Shown: positions 1 to 8,515 of the stretch, piece by piece | Numbering within the stretch: position 1 is the stretch's first letter | Layout of the letters: every line of letters begins with the position of its first letter | Origin: Rhizobium sp. BK399 | Lineage (GTDB): Bacteria > Pseudomonadota > Alphaproteobacteria > Rhizobiales > Rhizobiaceae | Assembly: GCF_014194695.1 (NCBI RefSeq) | Contig: NZ_JACIAH010000020.1 | Location: 1-64,000, forward strand | Reading direction: 5' to 3' | DNA: 64,000 bases | Notes under the pieces: model-generated | Database searches by the model: none | What the model was told of the DNA's origin: nothing | Seen by the model: the letters and a program-made list of their open reading frames with translations, nothing else | Translations under genes and position numbers: made by a program

Positions 1-597
1 CACCACACCGTCGATGCGGTACTGTCCCTGCCGCTCGGTGACCGCAAAGGCGAAGGACCGGTCGCCGAGCGCCGACGTCACAATATCCCCCGCCCTGGTA
101 TTCAGCGCTCGGCCCTCGCCGGGCTGGCTGGCGACGTCGATGCGGAAGGAGGCGATGTCGCGGCTTTCGGCGCGATTGCCCATCAAGTCAGCCCAGTCGT
201 CCACAAGGGCGGTGAGCGCCTCGCGACCCAGCATTGTATCGCCTGCCTGGTTCTCCATCACAAGCTCGCCATTGCGCGAGATGTAGCTTGCCATCGCCCC
301 CAGACGCCCGCCTCCGGCAAACGATGCCATCTTCACCACCGCGGGCTGGCTGCCGCTGGCAAGGGCTGTAAAGCGCGTCGCCATTGGCCGCGGCGCCGGT
401 GCATGTCGCCCCATGCCAGGATAACCGCTGGCTCGCACCGTCATCCCGCGGCGGACACGGCTGCCGTCCTCAGCGAGGCTGCGCCGGCGAGGCTGTTCAT
501 CGTCGGTTGCGCGCTTCCTGCCAGCCAGGCGCTCGTGCAGATAGGCGGCTCTGCGCTGCTCCCATTCCTCGGTAAAGGCGCCGAGAAAGATCTCCAT
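1..597 (-). CDS. Relaxase / mobilisation nuclease, N-terminal part (cut by window edge)
   Basis: This is an open frame on the minus strand that starts at ATG 597-595 and runs 199 codons off the left edge with no stop. It begins MEIFLGAFTEEWEQRRAAYL and carries a conserved-looking block VVKMASFAGGGRLGAMASYI near residues 85-105. Its start overlaps the stop of the upstream MobC-like gene (TGATG), so the two are probably translationally coupled. The gene order (oriT, then a ribbon-helix-helix protein, then this gene) is what is known for plasmid relaxases of the MOBP/VirD2-like rhizobial type, which nick oriT and pilot the strand. The catalytic Tyr and His motifs are not recognisable in the part visible here, so the relaxase call rests mainly on context. 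Confidence 0.6.
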   Translation of the reverse strand, partial: MEIFLGAFTEEWEQRRAAYLHERLAGRKRATDDEQPRRRSLAEDGSRVRRGMTVRASGYPGMGRHAPAPRPMATRFTALASGSQPAVVKMASFAGGGRLGAMASYISRNGELVMENQAGDTMLGREALTALVDDWADLMGNRAESRDIASFRIDVASQPGEGRALNTRAGDIVTSALGDRSFAFAVTERQGQYRIDGVV

Positions 598-1001
598 CAG
601 CCATCCCTCCTGATCGTGCGTCCCGGTCGGGCGGCAAGCCGATGCAGCTCCAGCATCAGCCCGGCAATGAGCGGCTGCAGCTCGCCAAGCGCAGCGACAA
701 TCTCGGGCGATCGTTTGTCCTGCCTTGAGAGCCGGACCAGACTGTTGAGGTTTACGCCGATTGCCCTGAGGTCACGGTGAAGGAGCTCGAAGACGGCGCG
801 GTCCTCCTCGGTGAGCAACGGCAGGATGTCGGCGCCATCCAGTGTCAGCGACCGGATGAAGGCCGACAGCGTCATGCCAGCTTGCCTGGCTGCATCCTCA
901 GCCGCACTCCATTCGGAGGCGGCAAAGCGAGCATGCACGACACGGTCCTTGCGCTGCCGCAAGGCGCCTGCCGCCGATGTTGCCTGCCTGACGTGAGCCA
1001 C
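597..1001 (-). CDS. MobC-like relaxosome accessory protein (ribbon-helix-helix)
   Basis: A protein of about 134 residues with a short basic start (RQRKDRVVHARFAASEWSA) followed by a helix-turn pattern AARQAGMTLSAFIRSL, typical of plasmid MobC/TraJ-like DNA-binding relaxosome proteins. The C-terminal half has the usual VNLNSLVRL segment of this family. The frame stays open upstream to 1145, but the extension is rich in Cys and low-complexity and overlaps the oriT region, so I chose the GTG at 1001 (AGGG about 10 bases upstream). The stop overlaps the relaxase start. It probably binds the inverted repeat beside the nick site and helps the relaxase. Confidence 0.6.
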   Translation of the reverse strand: MAHVRQATSAAGALRQRKDRVVHARFAASEWSAAEDAARQAGMTLSAFIRSLTLDGADILPLLTEEDRAVFELLHRDLRAIGVNLNSLVRLSRQDKRSPEIVAALGELQPLIAGLMLELHRLAARPGRTIRRDG

Positions 1002-1060
1002 TGGTGTAACCCTGATCGAACAGCCGCAGGCGCCATCGACGGCCCGTCCGTCGATCGTCA

Positions 1061-1092
1061 GCAAATTTGTATCACAAATTTGCGTATCCTGC
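1061..1092 (+). other. oriT: Probable origin of transfer (oriT): inverted repeat plus nick-like site
   Basis: A 9-bp perfect inverted repeat, GCAAATTTG (1061-1069) and CAAATTTGC (1075-1083) around TATCA, is followed two bases later by TATCCTG|C (1085-1092). Known: TATCCTG|C is the nick core of IncP-type oriTs and Ti-plasmid borders, and in RP4 an inverted repeat bound by TraJ lies just beside it. Here it sits between divergent operons for a relaxase/MobC pair and a VirC1/VirC2-like pair. The nick is predicted between 1091 and 1092. A second short repeat (AACCAA/TTGGTT, 1095-1117) follows. Confidence 0.65.
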
Positions 1093-1447
1093 CAAACCAA
1101 TATAGACTGTTTTGGTTCGCATTTGCAACCCGTCACTGGATGCATACCCAGAGCGCGAGGCTAGCCGGCGTATTGGGAAAAGTCTTATCTCGCCATCACA
1201 CCACCATGTCGTGTGAACACACGATAGTTCGATGTAGCAAGAAAGTATTACGCTATGACATAGGCATAGCCTGCTTTCACATTCTGTGGACACGTGTCCA
1301 CATCTTACCGTCGTGAGCCATGCCCGATCGGTGGGTGCCCACGATGGGGCAGATTGTCCACATCGCAGGGTCAAAAACGACAGGCTGGACGAAACGCAAA
1401 GACGAACTATAATGGTTCATATTCTGCGATATCTGGCGGAGCTGACG

Positions 1448-2158
1448 ATGTCCCTGATCTATGCAGTGGTAAGCAACAAGGGTGGCGCTGGGAAGACGAC
1501 CTTGGCGACACTTCTGGCCGGGGAGTATGCGCTTGACGGGCGGCGTGTCCTGATGGTCGATGCCGATGGCCGCCAGAATCTCGCCGGCTGGTGGAAGCTG
1601 TGTCACGCCAAAGGCAACGTTCCTGGCAATATCGAGGTTACCATCGCGGCCACCCGCAAGGCGGTTGCTGAGACCATAGATCGATACCGCGATGCCTTTG
1701 ATGTGATCCTGGTTGACGCCGCAGGGGTCGACAGTGTGCTGCAGACGACAATCATCCGATCCTCCGACGTGGTGTTGTCGCCGGTCCAGCCAGGCATCAA
1801 GGAGATCGAGGCAGCAGGGCAGACGGTCGCCGAGGTCAATGACATCAACGACCGCTATGGGCTGTCTGTCATCCACATGAACGTTCGCACCCGAATTACC
1901 CTGCCTGGCCGAAGCCTTGCAGCCTACCGCTTCATTCGTCCTTTCGTCGCTGGCCTCATCGAGGCGAACTATCAGACCATGCTGCTGCAGACGGAGCTGT
2001 TCGAGCGCAACGTCTACCGTGACATCCAGAACGGTCTTGGCACGCTGCAGATGCAGGAACTGACCGAAAGCGTGCGCAAGGCGCGCCTTGAGGTAAAGGC
2101 CCTGGTTGAGGAGATCGAGCTGCGGCGGGTGGCGGCATCAGATGAGGTGGCAGCGTGA
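1448..2158 (+). CDS. ParA-family ATPase, VirC1-like relaxosome factor
   Basis: A 236-residue ATPase with a deviant Walker A motif NKGGAGKTT at residues 10-18, a switch region MVDADGRQN near residue 35 and IILVDAAG-like Walker B (VILVDAAGV) near residue 90. The start at ATG 1448 follows GGCGGAG at a good distance; the longer upstream frame is not supported. The size (about 230 residues), the lone ATPase fold without an N-terminal DNA-binding domain, and the following small basic partner match VirC1 of Ti plasmids, which recruits the relaxosome to the conjugation channel, better than a segregation ParA. The replicon already has RepA at 46.9 kb for partition. Its role in transfer is inferred from this context. 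Confidence 0.75.
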   Translation: MSLIYAVVSNKGGAGKTTLATLLAGEYALDGRRVLMVDADGRQNLAGWWKLCHAKGNVPGNIEVTIAATRKAVAETIDRYRDAFDVILVDAAGVDSVLQTTIIRSSDVVLSPVQPGIKEIEAAGQTVAEVNDINDRYGLSVIHMNVRTRITLPGRSLAAYRFIRPFVAGLIEANYQTMLLQTELFERNVYRDIQNGLGTLQMQELTESVRKARLEVKALVEEIELRRVAASDEVAA

Positions 2159-2574
2159 GCAAGGACACAATCGACATTGAGCAGTTCTCGCTTGCACCGC
2201 GTCGCGAGCCGGAAGCCAGGCGAACCCTGGTGGATGCGAAGCGCAGTGTCGAGGCGGCAGATAATCGCAGCGCTCCGCTGACAAACACGGCGAAATCCTT
2301 GCCGCCGCAGGCAACGGAAACGTTGTTACCTCGGCTCCCTGAAGAGGAGCGGCGCGGCCGCGCTGCAAAACGTGGCAGCGAACAGCAGGAGGCTGCACGG
2401 CGGCTGAAGAACCTGAAGCGGGCAAAGGACCGGGCAGTCCGCTTCTACGTCAACGTGCCGCTGGAGCAGGCGGTGAAGGAGAGGTTGATGCGGGCGGCCC
2501 ATGAGAACGACGTGAAGATGACCGCGATCCTGCAGGCGGCCATCGACATCTATCTGCAAGACAATGGCTATTGA
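2155..2574 (+). CDS. VirC2-like ribbon-helix-helix DNA-binding protein
   Basis: A 139-residue protein starting at GTG 2155 that overlaps the stop of the ATPase gene (GTGA), implying coupled translation. The first 80 residues are disordered and charged. The C-terminal 55 residues (KDRAVRFYVNVPLEQAVKER, then MTAILQAAIDIYL) have the strand-helix-helix pattern of a ribbon-helix-helix fold. A lone ATPase followed by such a protein beside oriT parallels virC1-virC2, whose second product binds the overdrive enhancer. Alternatively the pair is a ParA/ParG-like partition cassette. I favour the transfer role because of the adjacent oriT. Confidence 0.65.
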   Translation: MSKDTIDIEQFSLAPRREPEARRTLVDAKRSVEAADNRSAPLTNTAKSLPPQATETLLPRLPEEERRGRAAKRGSEQQEAARRLKNLKRAKDRAVRFYVNVPLEQAVKERLMRAAHENDVKMTAILQAAIDIYLQDNGY

Positions 2575-2637
2575 GAGACAGCATCGAAGGCTGCCGGTCG
2601 ATCCGGCGCGCTTCGATCTGCAACGGGCAAAGCTGCC

Positions 2638-2802
2638 TCAGAACGGCGGCTCCGGCTCGATGCGGCCGTCGAGTTCGGCCCAGATGACTTCGCGTTCGGC
2701 AAGCGCCAGTTGGAGTTCGGCTTCGATCGCCTTGCGCTCCAGAAGCGTTTCGGCATTGCGGGCCTCGGCGCGCAGTTCTTCGATGTGCTGGTCGATGGTC
2801 AT
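2638..2802 (-). CDS. Small hypothetical protein of rhizobial plasmids
   Basis: A 54-residue protein beginning MTIDQHIEELRAEARNAETL and ending DGRIEPEPPF. It is predicted to be one long charged helix, probably coiled coil, made of heptad-like Leu/Ile/Ala positions. The ATG at 2802-2800 is preceded by a purine-rich GGAGACGAGG. From memory, small proteins with a similar MTIDQHIEELRAE start and EPPF end sit next to DUF736 genes in rhizobial plasmid transfer regions, but no function is known to me. It converges with the VirC2-like gene. Confidence 0.6.
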   Translation of the reverse strand: MTIDQHIEELRAEARNAETLLERKAIEAELQLALAEREVIWAELDGRIEPEPPF

Positions 2803-3371
2803 CCTCGTCTCCGTGACTGATGTGACAGATGACGGCGGCAGGCAGGGCGGGGAGAGACAGGTCAAGGCGCGCATGCGACCGGCAGAGCCGGCGTGCGGAG
2901 GAACCAATTTTGTCGCAGCGTAGTGCAGCGAAGCGAAGAGAAAATCGGAGGGGCCGTGCGGCCTTGAGCTGGCTTTGCCCACCCTGCACACTGGCCCGGT
3001 CTGAGCTGACAGTTTTAGCTCTCGTGTGGCACCAGTTTTTCCCTTGCGTCCGGGTGCCAAGAGTGCTGCCGTGACGAGATGCCGCCGCTGCCGCGGCAAG
3101 GCTAGGGTTGGGATGGCCATCCGCATGCGTTGGGCATGACAGTGATCAAAGCAGTGTGAGGCAAATCAACGAAGCCGTTGTGAGGGAAAAGACGCTTCCA
3201 GAGTTTGTGATGGCAACGGCAAAGCACCAGGCAGCCAATCGGCGCGATGCGACGAGCAAGATCGCCGCCGCCAGGAGAGCGACGTTCATGGCGGCAATGC
3301 GCTGAGCGGCGCGCTCAACAAGTGACGGGCGAAAGCCCCGCCCGGATCTGGGCGGGGCCTCATTGCGTGGC
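2803..3371. other. 569-base stretch with no supported gene
   Basis: Between the 54-residue gene and the DUF736 gene I find only short frames with unlikely composition. One frame on the plus strand (3108-3305, 65 residues) has a Lys/Arg/Ala-rich end but no ribosome binding site. The only clear element is the hairpin at 3335-3358. Confidence 0.5.
3335..3358 (-). terminator. Hairpin terminator after the DUF736 gene
   Basis: Perfect 9-bp stem GCCCCGCCC (3335-3343) and GGGCGGGGC (3350-3358) with a GGATCT loop, 13 bases past the stop of the minus-strand DUF736 gene. Read on the minus strand the stem is followed by a short TTT run, so it is a plausible rho-independent terminator for that gene. Confidence 0.7.
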
Positions 3372-3683
3372 CTATCTGCGGGCGCTGCGCGACCAGATGA
3401 GCTGCAGTCCTTCCTGGCCCTGGACTTCGGCCAGCGTCGCGTAGATCGGTGCTGCAAACGAGGGGTCATCGAGCTTGACCGAGATGTAGTCGCGTTCGCT
3501 GTCGCGAGCCTGCTTCAGCCACCCGGCGCCGAACTCGACACCTGAGCAGAGCACCCGGAAGTCCGGAGCATCTTCCGACGAGCGTTCGACGCGAACGATC
3601 TTGGCTTTGACATTGAGGTTGAGAGTTTTGATCGTGCCGGTGAAGCCGTCGCTGGAGGCGGTGAAAGAGCCGATCGTTGCCAT
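3372..3683 (-). CDS. DUF736 family protein
   Basis: A 103-residue protein beginning MATIGSFTASSDGFTGTIKT, the characteristic N-terminus of DUF736 proteins, with the family's central VRVERSSEDAPDFRVL and C-terminal LQLIWSR blocks. The start has a good ribosome binding site (GAAGGAAGACAGCA). DUF736 proteins are common on alphaproteobacterial plasmids and conjugative elements near transfer genes; their biochemical role is unknown. It is monocistronic here and ends in its own hairpin terminator. Confidence 0.85.
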   Translation of the reverse strand: MATIGSFTASSDGFTGTIKTLNLNVKAKIVRVERSSEDAPDFRVLCSGVEFGAGWLKQARDSERDYISVKLDDPSFAAPIYATLAEVQGQEGLQLIWSRSARR

Positions 3684-4452
3684 TGCTGTCTTCCTTCTGT
3701 TGATCGGGTCGCGCCCATCGCGTCCTCGATGGCTGTCGATGAGACCGAAGACGGGCGGCGCGCATCTTCAAAGACCGCAACGAAGTGGAGGACGGCCTGG
3801 TCGAGGCTTTCTTGTCCGCGCGAGGAATGACGGCCCTGGCCGGCAGGGGAAGAAAACGAGCCGGCCGTTGCGCCATGCCGAACGAGCCGAGCAAGGCGAG
3901 GCGGTCTTGGGTCAGACAAGCCTCATCGAGACCGCAGTGGAGCGTCCTGTCAAAACGGGGGACACAGCCAGGCAATCACCGCGAAACGCCCGCACGATGC
4001 CGTCTCCGCTCGATCGATCCGGCGACATGTCCTGACCTGGTAGCCTTGTCGCAACGCTCCGCAGACGTTCACGGCCTGCCGGATATTGTCGGTCGTCGGG
4101 TCTGCGCGCCAATGGGACAGGATCCGGGCACCACGCGACCGCATCGCCGGTTAGCGCTTGTTGGAGTTTATGCAGGTCGGCGTGGCGCTTTGCCTGGAGC
4201 CAGATTGGGCAAAACCGACGTGCCGCGAAGCCTGACGAATTGTCTTCAGCGTGCGGTATGACGAGATTGACGACGTCCTTGAAGGCCGGCAGTTGATGGA
4301 CAGGCGCTACAGCGCATCCTAACGGTGTATCGATCCTCAGCCCACAAACCCGCACTTCTTGCCGCTAGCAGAAGACAGCGTTGCGCACCATTTTCGGTGT
4401 CATGCCCGGTCGTTTCAGATTTATGAAACTCAGTGGCGTCAGTGGCTCGCGC
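3684..4452. other. 769-base stretch with no supported gene
   Basis: This stretch separates the mobilisation module from the first sugar importer. Several frames of 100-158 codons are open on both strands because of the high GC content, but none has a ribosome binding site, a plausible composition or a recognisable domain. It may hold decayed coding sequence at the junction of two modules; I could not identify a parent gene. Confidence 0.4.
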
Positions 4453-5478
4453 TCACTCCTGACTGGCTATGGCTGTGGTCTTTGCTTCTGCCTGTACGCG
4501 GGTTTCGGTTTGCTTGGCTGCCGAGACAAGACGACGTTGCGCGCGAATGGCGTGCCATTGCTGGTCGATCAGGACACCAATCAGGATGACCCCGCCCATG
4601 ACGGCAAAATTCAATGACGACGGGATGCCGAGGAGGTTCACCAGGTTTTGCAATTCCTGGAGGAGGATCGTGCCGAGCACTACCCCAATGATGGATCCCT
4701 CGCCGCCACGGAGTGAAAAACCACCTAGCACCGCCGCTGCGATCGCATAGAGTTCATAGAATTGACCATGGCTGGCCGGTGAGATCGAGCGCGTGTACAT
4801 GGCGAAGTAGATGGCGGACAGGGCGGTGAGCAAACCGCAGATGACGTAGGCCGCCATGATCATCCGGTCGGTCCGGATGCCGGAGTAGCGGGCAGCTTCC
4901 TCGTTTTTCCCGATTGCATAGAGGTAACGACCAAACACCGACCGGTGTAGCACCACCCACATCACAACGGCGATGACGACAAGCGCAATGAAGGTGTTTG
5001 GCACGCCGTAGAACCGACCGGCCGTGAGGAATTCAAGTTCAGGGAAATTCTGGCCGAACGCAAATCCCGCTGTTCCGTCGGCGGTGTAGAAGCGCGCGGC
5101 ACCGCGGTAGATCAGAAGACCGCAGAGTGTGACGACGAAGGGCTGCAGGTTCAACCGGGTGATGAGCCAGCCATGAATCGCCCCGATGACTGCCCCGAGC
5201 GCCAGGATGAGCGGAAGGGCGAGGGTCGGGGACATGTCCTGTACAGCGATGAAATCGATGAACAGCACACCGAGGAGCGCCACCAGCGACCCCACGGAGA
5301 GTTCGATGCCGCCGGTGATGATCACGAAGGCCTGACCAATCGACAGGATGCCGAAAAGCCCGATGAGATTTGATGTATTCGCAAGATTGATGGGTAGCAG
5401 GAAGCGTGGATTTATGATCGCGACGACGATGCCCACGACGATGATCAGCAGCAGAAGTCCGAGGTCTTTTTTTGTCAT
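4453..5478 (-). CDS. Sugar ABC transporter permease (CUT2, RbsC family)
   Basis: A 341-residue integral membrane protein with about eight to ten hydrophobic segments, beginning MTKKDLGLLLLIIVVGIVV. It has the RbsC-type hallmarks ITGGIELSVGSLVAL near residue 55 and the cytoplasmic loop YAIGKNEEAARYSGI near residue 190, which contacts the ATPase. It is the last gene of a three-gene minus-strand operon after the ATPase (39-base gap) and the binding protein. It forms the membrane channel for a pentose- or hexose-type sugar; the substrate cannot be read from the sequence. The C-terminal 30 residues are hydrophilic and variable. Confidence 0.88.
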   Translation of the reverse strand: MTKKDLGLLLLIIVVGIVVAIINPRFLLPINLANTSNLIGLFGILSIGQAFVIITGGIELSVGSLVALLGVLFIDFIAVQDMSPTLALPLILALGAVIGAIHGWLITRLNLQPFVVTLCGLLIYRGAARFYTADGTAGFAFGQNFPELEFLTAGRFYGVPNTFIALVVIAVVMWVVLHRSVFGRYLYAIGKNEEAARYSGIRTDRMIMAAYVICGLLTALSAIYFAMYTRSISPASHGQFYELYAIAAAVLGGFSLRGGEGSIIGVVLGTILLQELQNLVNLLGIPSSLNFAVMGGVILIGVLIDQQWHAIRAQRRLVSAAKQTETRVQAEAKTTAIASQE

Positions 5479-5517
5479 CGCGTTTCCGTTCCGATGCCTG
5501 TTCCGTAGGTCGCGGCC

Positions 5518-7065
5518 CTATTTTAGCCGTTTGCCGACGGCAAGCAAAAGCACGCTTTCCTGGCTTATCTCCTGATCGTCCAGTATGCCGGCGATCTGGC
5601 CCTCGTGCATGACGGCGATCCGGTCGGAGACGCCGATCACCTCTTCCATGTCGCTCGATATCATCAGGATCGCGACGCCGGTGTCCGCAAGTGCTCGCAT
5701 CAGGCCATAGATTTCGTTCTTGGCGCCAATATCGATGCCGCGTGTAGGCTCGTCAAAAATCATGACCTTCGGGCTCATCGACAGCCATTTGGCGAGAACA
5801 ACCTTCTGCTGGTTGCCGCCGGACAGAGTGCCTGTCCGCGCCGAAACGGAGGGCGCCTTGATGCCGAGGCGGGCACGCTGCTTTTCGGCCGCGGTCCTTT
5901 CTCGGTCGGTGGAAACCATGAAGTTCGTGGCAAGGGCGGGGAGATTGGCGAGCGTTATGTTTGCTGCGATCGGGAGGTCGAGAAGGATCCCGTTGCGTTT
6001 GCGATCCTCGGGCACCAGGAAGATACCGTTTTCAACGGCGTCTCGCGCGCTGTTAATGGCGATTTGCTTGTCATCCTGCAAGACCGCTCCGCCATAGCTT
6101 CGGTCAATGCCGAATAGCACTCGCGCCAGTTCGGTGCGGCCCGATCCGACGAGCCCTGCAAGCCCGAGAATTTCGCCGTAGCGTATTTCGAGATCGACGG
6201 GCCGGCCAGGATAGGCGCCAGTCCGAACCATGCTTGCCTTTAACGCGACCGAGCCAGGCGATCGCCTTGGCTTTGCCGTTCGTGCCGCCAGGACGCGGCC
6301 GATCATCAGCTTGACCATCTGGTCATGACCAATATCTGCTCTGGCAAGTGTGCCGACCAGCATGCCATCGCGCAGCACGATAACCCGGTCAGCGACGCGC
6401 TCGACTTCGTGAAGTCGGTGCGAAATGAAGATGACGCTGATGCCATCCGCCTTGAGCAGATTAATAATGCTCAAGAGACGCTCGGTTTCGGCCAGAGGGA
6501 GGCTCGAGGTCGGTTCGTCGAAAATAACAAGTCTGGCGTTGATGGAGAGCGCCTTGGCAATCTCGACCATCTGCTGTTCGGCAAGTGAAAGGGAAGCGAC
6601 CGGTGTATCGGGCGTGAAATGCGCCCCTACCCGCTTCAGAAGCGGCTTGACCATGTCCCTCAACCGGTTCCGGTCAACGAGCCTGAAGGGACCTGCCTTG
6701 AGTGGTTCACGACCGAGGAAGACATTGGCAGCGACGTCGAGATTCTCGAACAGATTGAGTTCCTGATGCACGAAGGCGATGCCCGAGGCAATGCTCGTTT
6801 CGACGCTGAGCGAATGCCGTTCGACCCCGTCGAGCAGCATTGTACCCCGATCGGGTGCGATCACACCCCCGAGGATCTTCATCAGGGTCGACTTCCCCGC
6901 ACCGTTCTCGCCGACGAGGCCGATGACCTCGCCGGGGAAAATGTCGATCGACAGTCCGTCGAGAGCGACCACACCCGGATAGGTTTTTCCGATGCCGGAA
7001 AGGGTGAGAAACGGCTTCTCCGGAAGTGGTGGTGGTATGTCGTGGTTGTTTGCGGACCGGTCCAT
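5518..7065 (-). CDS. Sugar ABC transporter ATP-binding protein (CUT2, RbsA/MglA family)
   Basis: A 515-residue protein with two fused nucleotide-binding domains, the usual CUT2 arrangement and length. The N-terminal half has Walker A GENGAGKST near residue 54, an unusual signature LSLAEQQMVEIAKAL, and Walker B LVIFDEPTSSL. The second half has a degenerate Walker A (GLVGSGRTELARVLFG) but a full signature LSGGNQQKVVLAKWL and Walker B VMIFDEPTRGID. It energises import by hydrolysing ATP on the cytoplasmic face. It lies between the binding-protein gene, from which it is separated by a strong hairpin, and the permease gene. Confidence 0.9.
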   Translation of the reverse strand: MDRSANNHDIPPPLPEKPFLTLSGIGKTYPGVVALDGLSIDIFPGEVIGLVGENGAGKSTLMKILGGVIAPDRGTMLLDGVERHSLSVETSIASGIAFVHQELNLFENLDVAANVFLGREPLKAGPFRLVDRNRLRDMVKPLLKRVGAHFTPDTPVASLSLAEQQMVEIAKALSINARLVIFDEPTSSLPLAETERLLSIINLLKADGISVIFISHRLHEVERVADRVIVLRDGMLVGTLARADIGHDQMVKLMIGRVLAARTAKPRRSPGSVALKASMVRTGAYPGRPVDLEIRYGEILGLAGLVGSGRTELARVLFGIDRSYGGAVLQDDKQIAINSARDAVENGIFLVPEDRKRNGILLDLPIAANITLANLPALATNFMVSTDRERTAAEKQRARLGIKAPSVSARTGTLSGGNQQKVVLAKWLSMSPKVMIFDEPTRGIDIGAKNEIYGLMRALADTGVAILMISSDMEEVIGVSDRIAVMHEGQIAGILDDQEISQESVLLLAVGKRLK

Positions 7066-7093
7066 GCTGCTATGCCACTGGCTTGGGACATCG

Positions 7094-7126
7094 TTCGCGG
7101 CAGCGATTTCGCATCGCTGCCGCGAA
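7094..7126 (-). terminator. Intercistronic hairpin after the binding-protein gene
   Basis: Perfect 14-bp inverted repeat TTCGCGGCAGCGAT (7094-7107) and ATCGCTGCCGCGAA (7113-7126) with a 5-base loop, lying between the binding-protein stop and the ATPase start. No T run follows. Such hairpins typically stabilise the upstream mRNA or partly stop transcription so that the binding protein is made in excess. Confidence 0.7.
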
Positions 7127-7132
7127 GGAGAT

Positions 7133-8095
7133 CTACTTTCCTGCCATGGCCTTCAGGTTAGCGGCATAAGCATCGACGTCGTCCTTCCCGACGATCACGG
7201 TCGGAATGATGATGAGCTTGTTCTCCGGTATCCCTGACTTGTCGCCCTTGAGGTAGGAGGCCATCAGCTTCATGCCTTGGTAGGCCCACTCGAACGGCTG
7301 CTGCACGACAGTCGCGGCGACCGTACCTTCCTTGACGCCCCCAAGTGTGATCGGGTCGTCGTCAAAGCCAACGACAGTGATCTGGCCAAGTTTGCCCGCA
7401 TCACGCAGGGCCTCGTAAATCCTAGGCGTGTTATACGAGTAGAAGCCGACCATGCAGGTGACGTCGGGGCTCGCAACAAGAGCATCCTCGACATTCTTCT
7501 TTGCGCGGGTTTGATCGATATCGTCACCGCGCACGTCGGTCAGCTCAATCTTTGTTCCTTTCAAGCCGTCCTTCATGCCCTGGATGCGCTCCTTGGCGTT
7601 GTCAGCTCCAAGAAGGCCCACGAAACCGATGCACTTGCCGCCGTCCGGCATCGCCTTCTTGGCAATCTCGGCCGCCTGCTTGCCGGCGTCGATATTGGAA
7701 GAGCCGATATAGGCAACGCGATTGGTTTGCGGTGCGTCGCTGTCTGTGGTGAACAGCGCGGTCTGCGAGCCGATCTTGTTCAGCCCATCAGTCGAGGTCT
7801 TTGGATCCACGGCAGAAACCATGATCCCCTTGACGCCCGCACTGACAAGATCGTCCATCAGGCGCTGCTGCACGGCAACGGATGCCTGCTCAGGATATTT
7901 CAGTTCCATCGTGTAATCAGGCATTTCCGCCTGCGCCTTCTTGACGCCTGCCTCGGCTGCCTTCCAGAAATCGGAGGCGCCGTTGACCACGAAGGCAAGC
8001 GTAGGCTTGTCGGCAGCATGGGATGACGTGACCGACGCGACGCTCAGCATCAGTCCTGCAATGAACAGGGCAGCATTAGTCTTCATAGGCTTCAT
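7133..8095 (-). CDS. Periplasmic sugar-binding protein (CUT2 type)
   Basis: A 320-residue periplasmic binding protein. The start is the ATG at 8095, preceded by GGGAGGTGT; a longer frame upstream is not needed. A signal peptide is clear: MKPMKTN, a hydrophobic core, then SSHA|AD. The mature protein begins KPTLAFVVNGASDFWKAAE, the usual first strand and ligand-contact region of the type 1 (ribose/galactose) fold, and contains VVGFDDDPITLGGV near residue 245, the family's late conserved strand. It is the first gene of the operon with the ATPase and permease. Ligand not predictable. Confidence 0.88.
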   Translation of the reverse strand: MKPMKTNAALFIAGLMLSVASVTSSHAADKPTLAFVVNGASDFWKAAEAGVKKAQAEMPDYTMELKYPEQASVAVQQRLMDDLVSAGVKGIMVSAVDPKTSTDGLNKIGSQTALFTTDSDAPQTNRVAYIGSSNIDAGKQAAEIAKKAMPDGGKCIGFVGLLGADNAKERIQGMKDGLKGTKIELTDVRGDDIDQTRAKKNVEDALVASPDVTCMVGFYSYNTPRIYEALRDAGKLGQITVVGFDDDPITLGGVKEGTVAATVVQQPFEWAYQGMKLMASYLKGDKSGIPENKLIIIPTVIVGKDDVDAYAANLKAMAGK

Positions 8096-8515
8096 AGTAC
8101 ACCTCCCGAGGGGGCCACCGGTGCGTGTGCCCGTTTTGCGACTGGCGGCCGGATGCATGCGCCTCCTCCAAGGCGTCGCGAGCGCGACCAATGCATCGTT
8201 CCGGTCGTCCTTGCTGACGGTATACGAGTTTCTTGATTAGTAAATAGTAATATTAATTGGATTTTCAGATTTCTTCAAAGCGATCAAAGCGTTCGTACAG
8301 CCCACCGCCCGACCTGTCCAAAATGGTCGTCGCTGCCTCCAAATCCGCCAATTGTGCTTCCCGCCGCCCGTTTCCTTGTCTGCCGAGGACCACCGAGGAT
8401 TCGCTCTGTCACCTCTCTGTGGCATTCCGTCGCTGCCGTTTGCAAATGCTCGCGGGCGCGCCAATTGCTGAATTCCAAAGCCGCGCCAAGCGCGCTTTAA
8501 GACGACGGATCGAGG
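8096..8515. other. Regulatory stretch between divergent genes
   Basis: 420 bases separating the start of the CUT2 importer operon from the ArsR-type gene. An AT-rich patch at 8228-8262 (TAGTAAATAGTAATATTAAT) is the likely promoter region of the importer. No gene with a credible start was found in the rest. Confidence 0.4.

Noticed and set aside
1286..1447. 54-codon N-terminal extension of the VirC1-like ATPase
   Set aside because: ParA-type ATPases of this class start just before the Walker A motif; the ATG at 1448 has the ribosome binding site.
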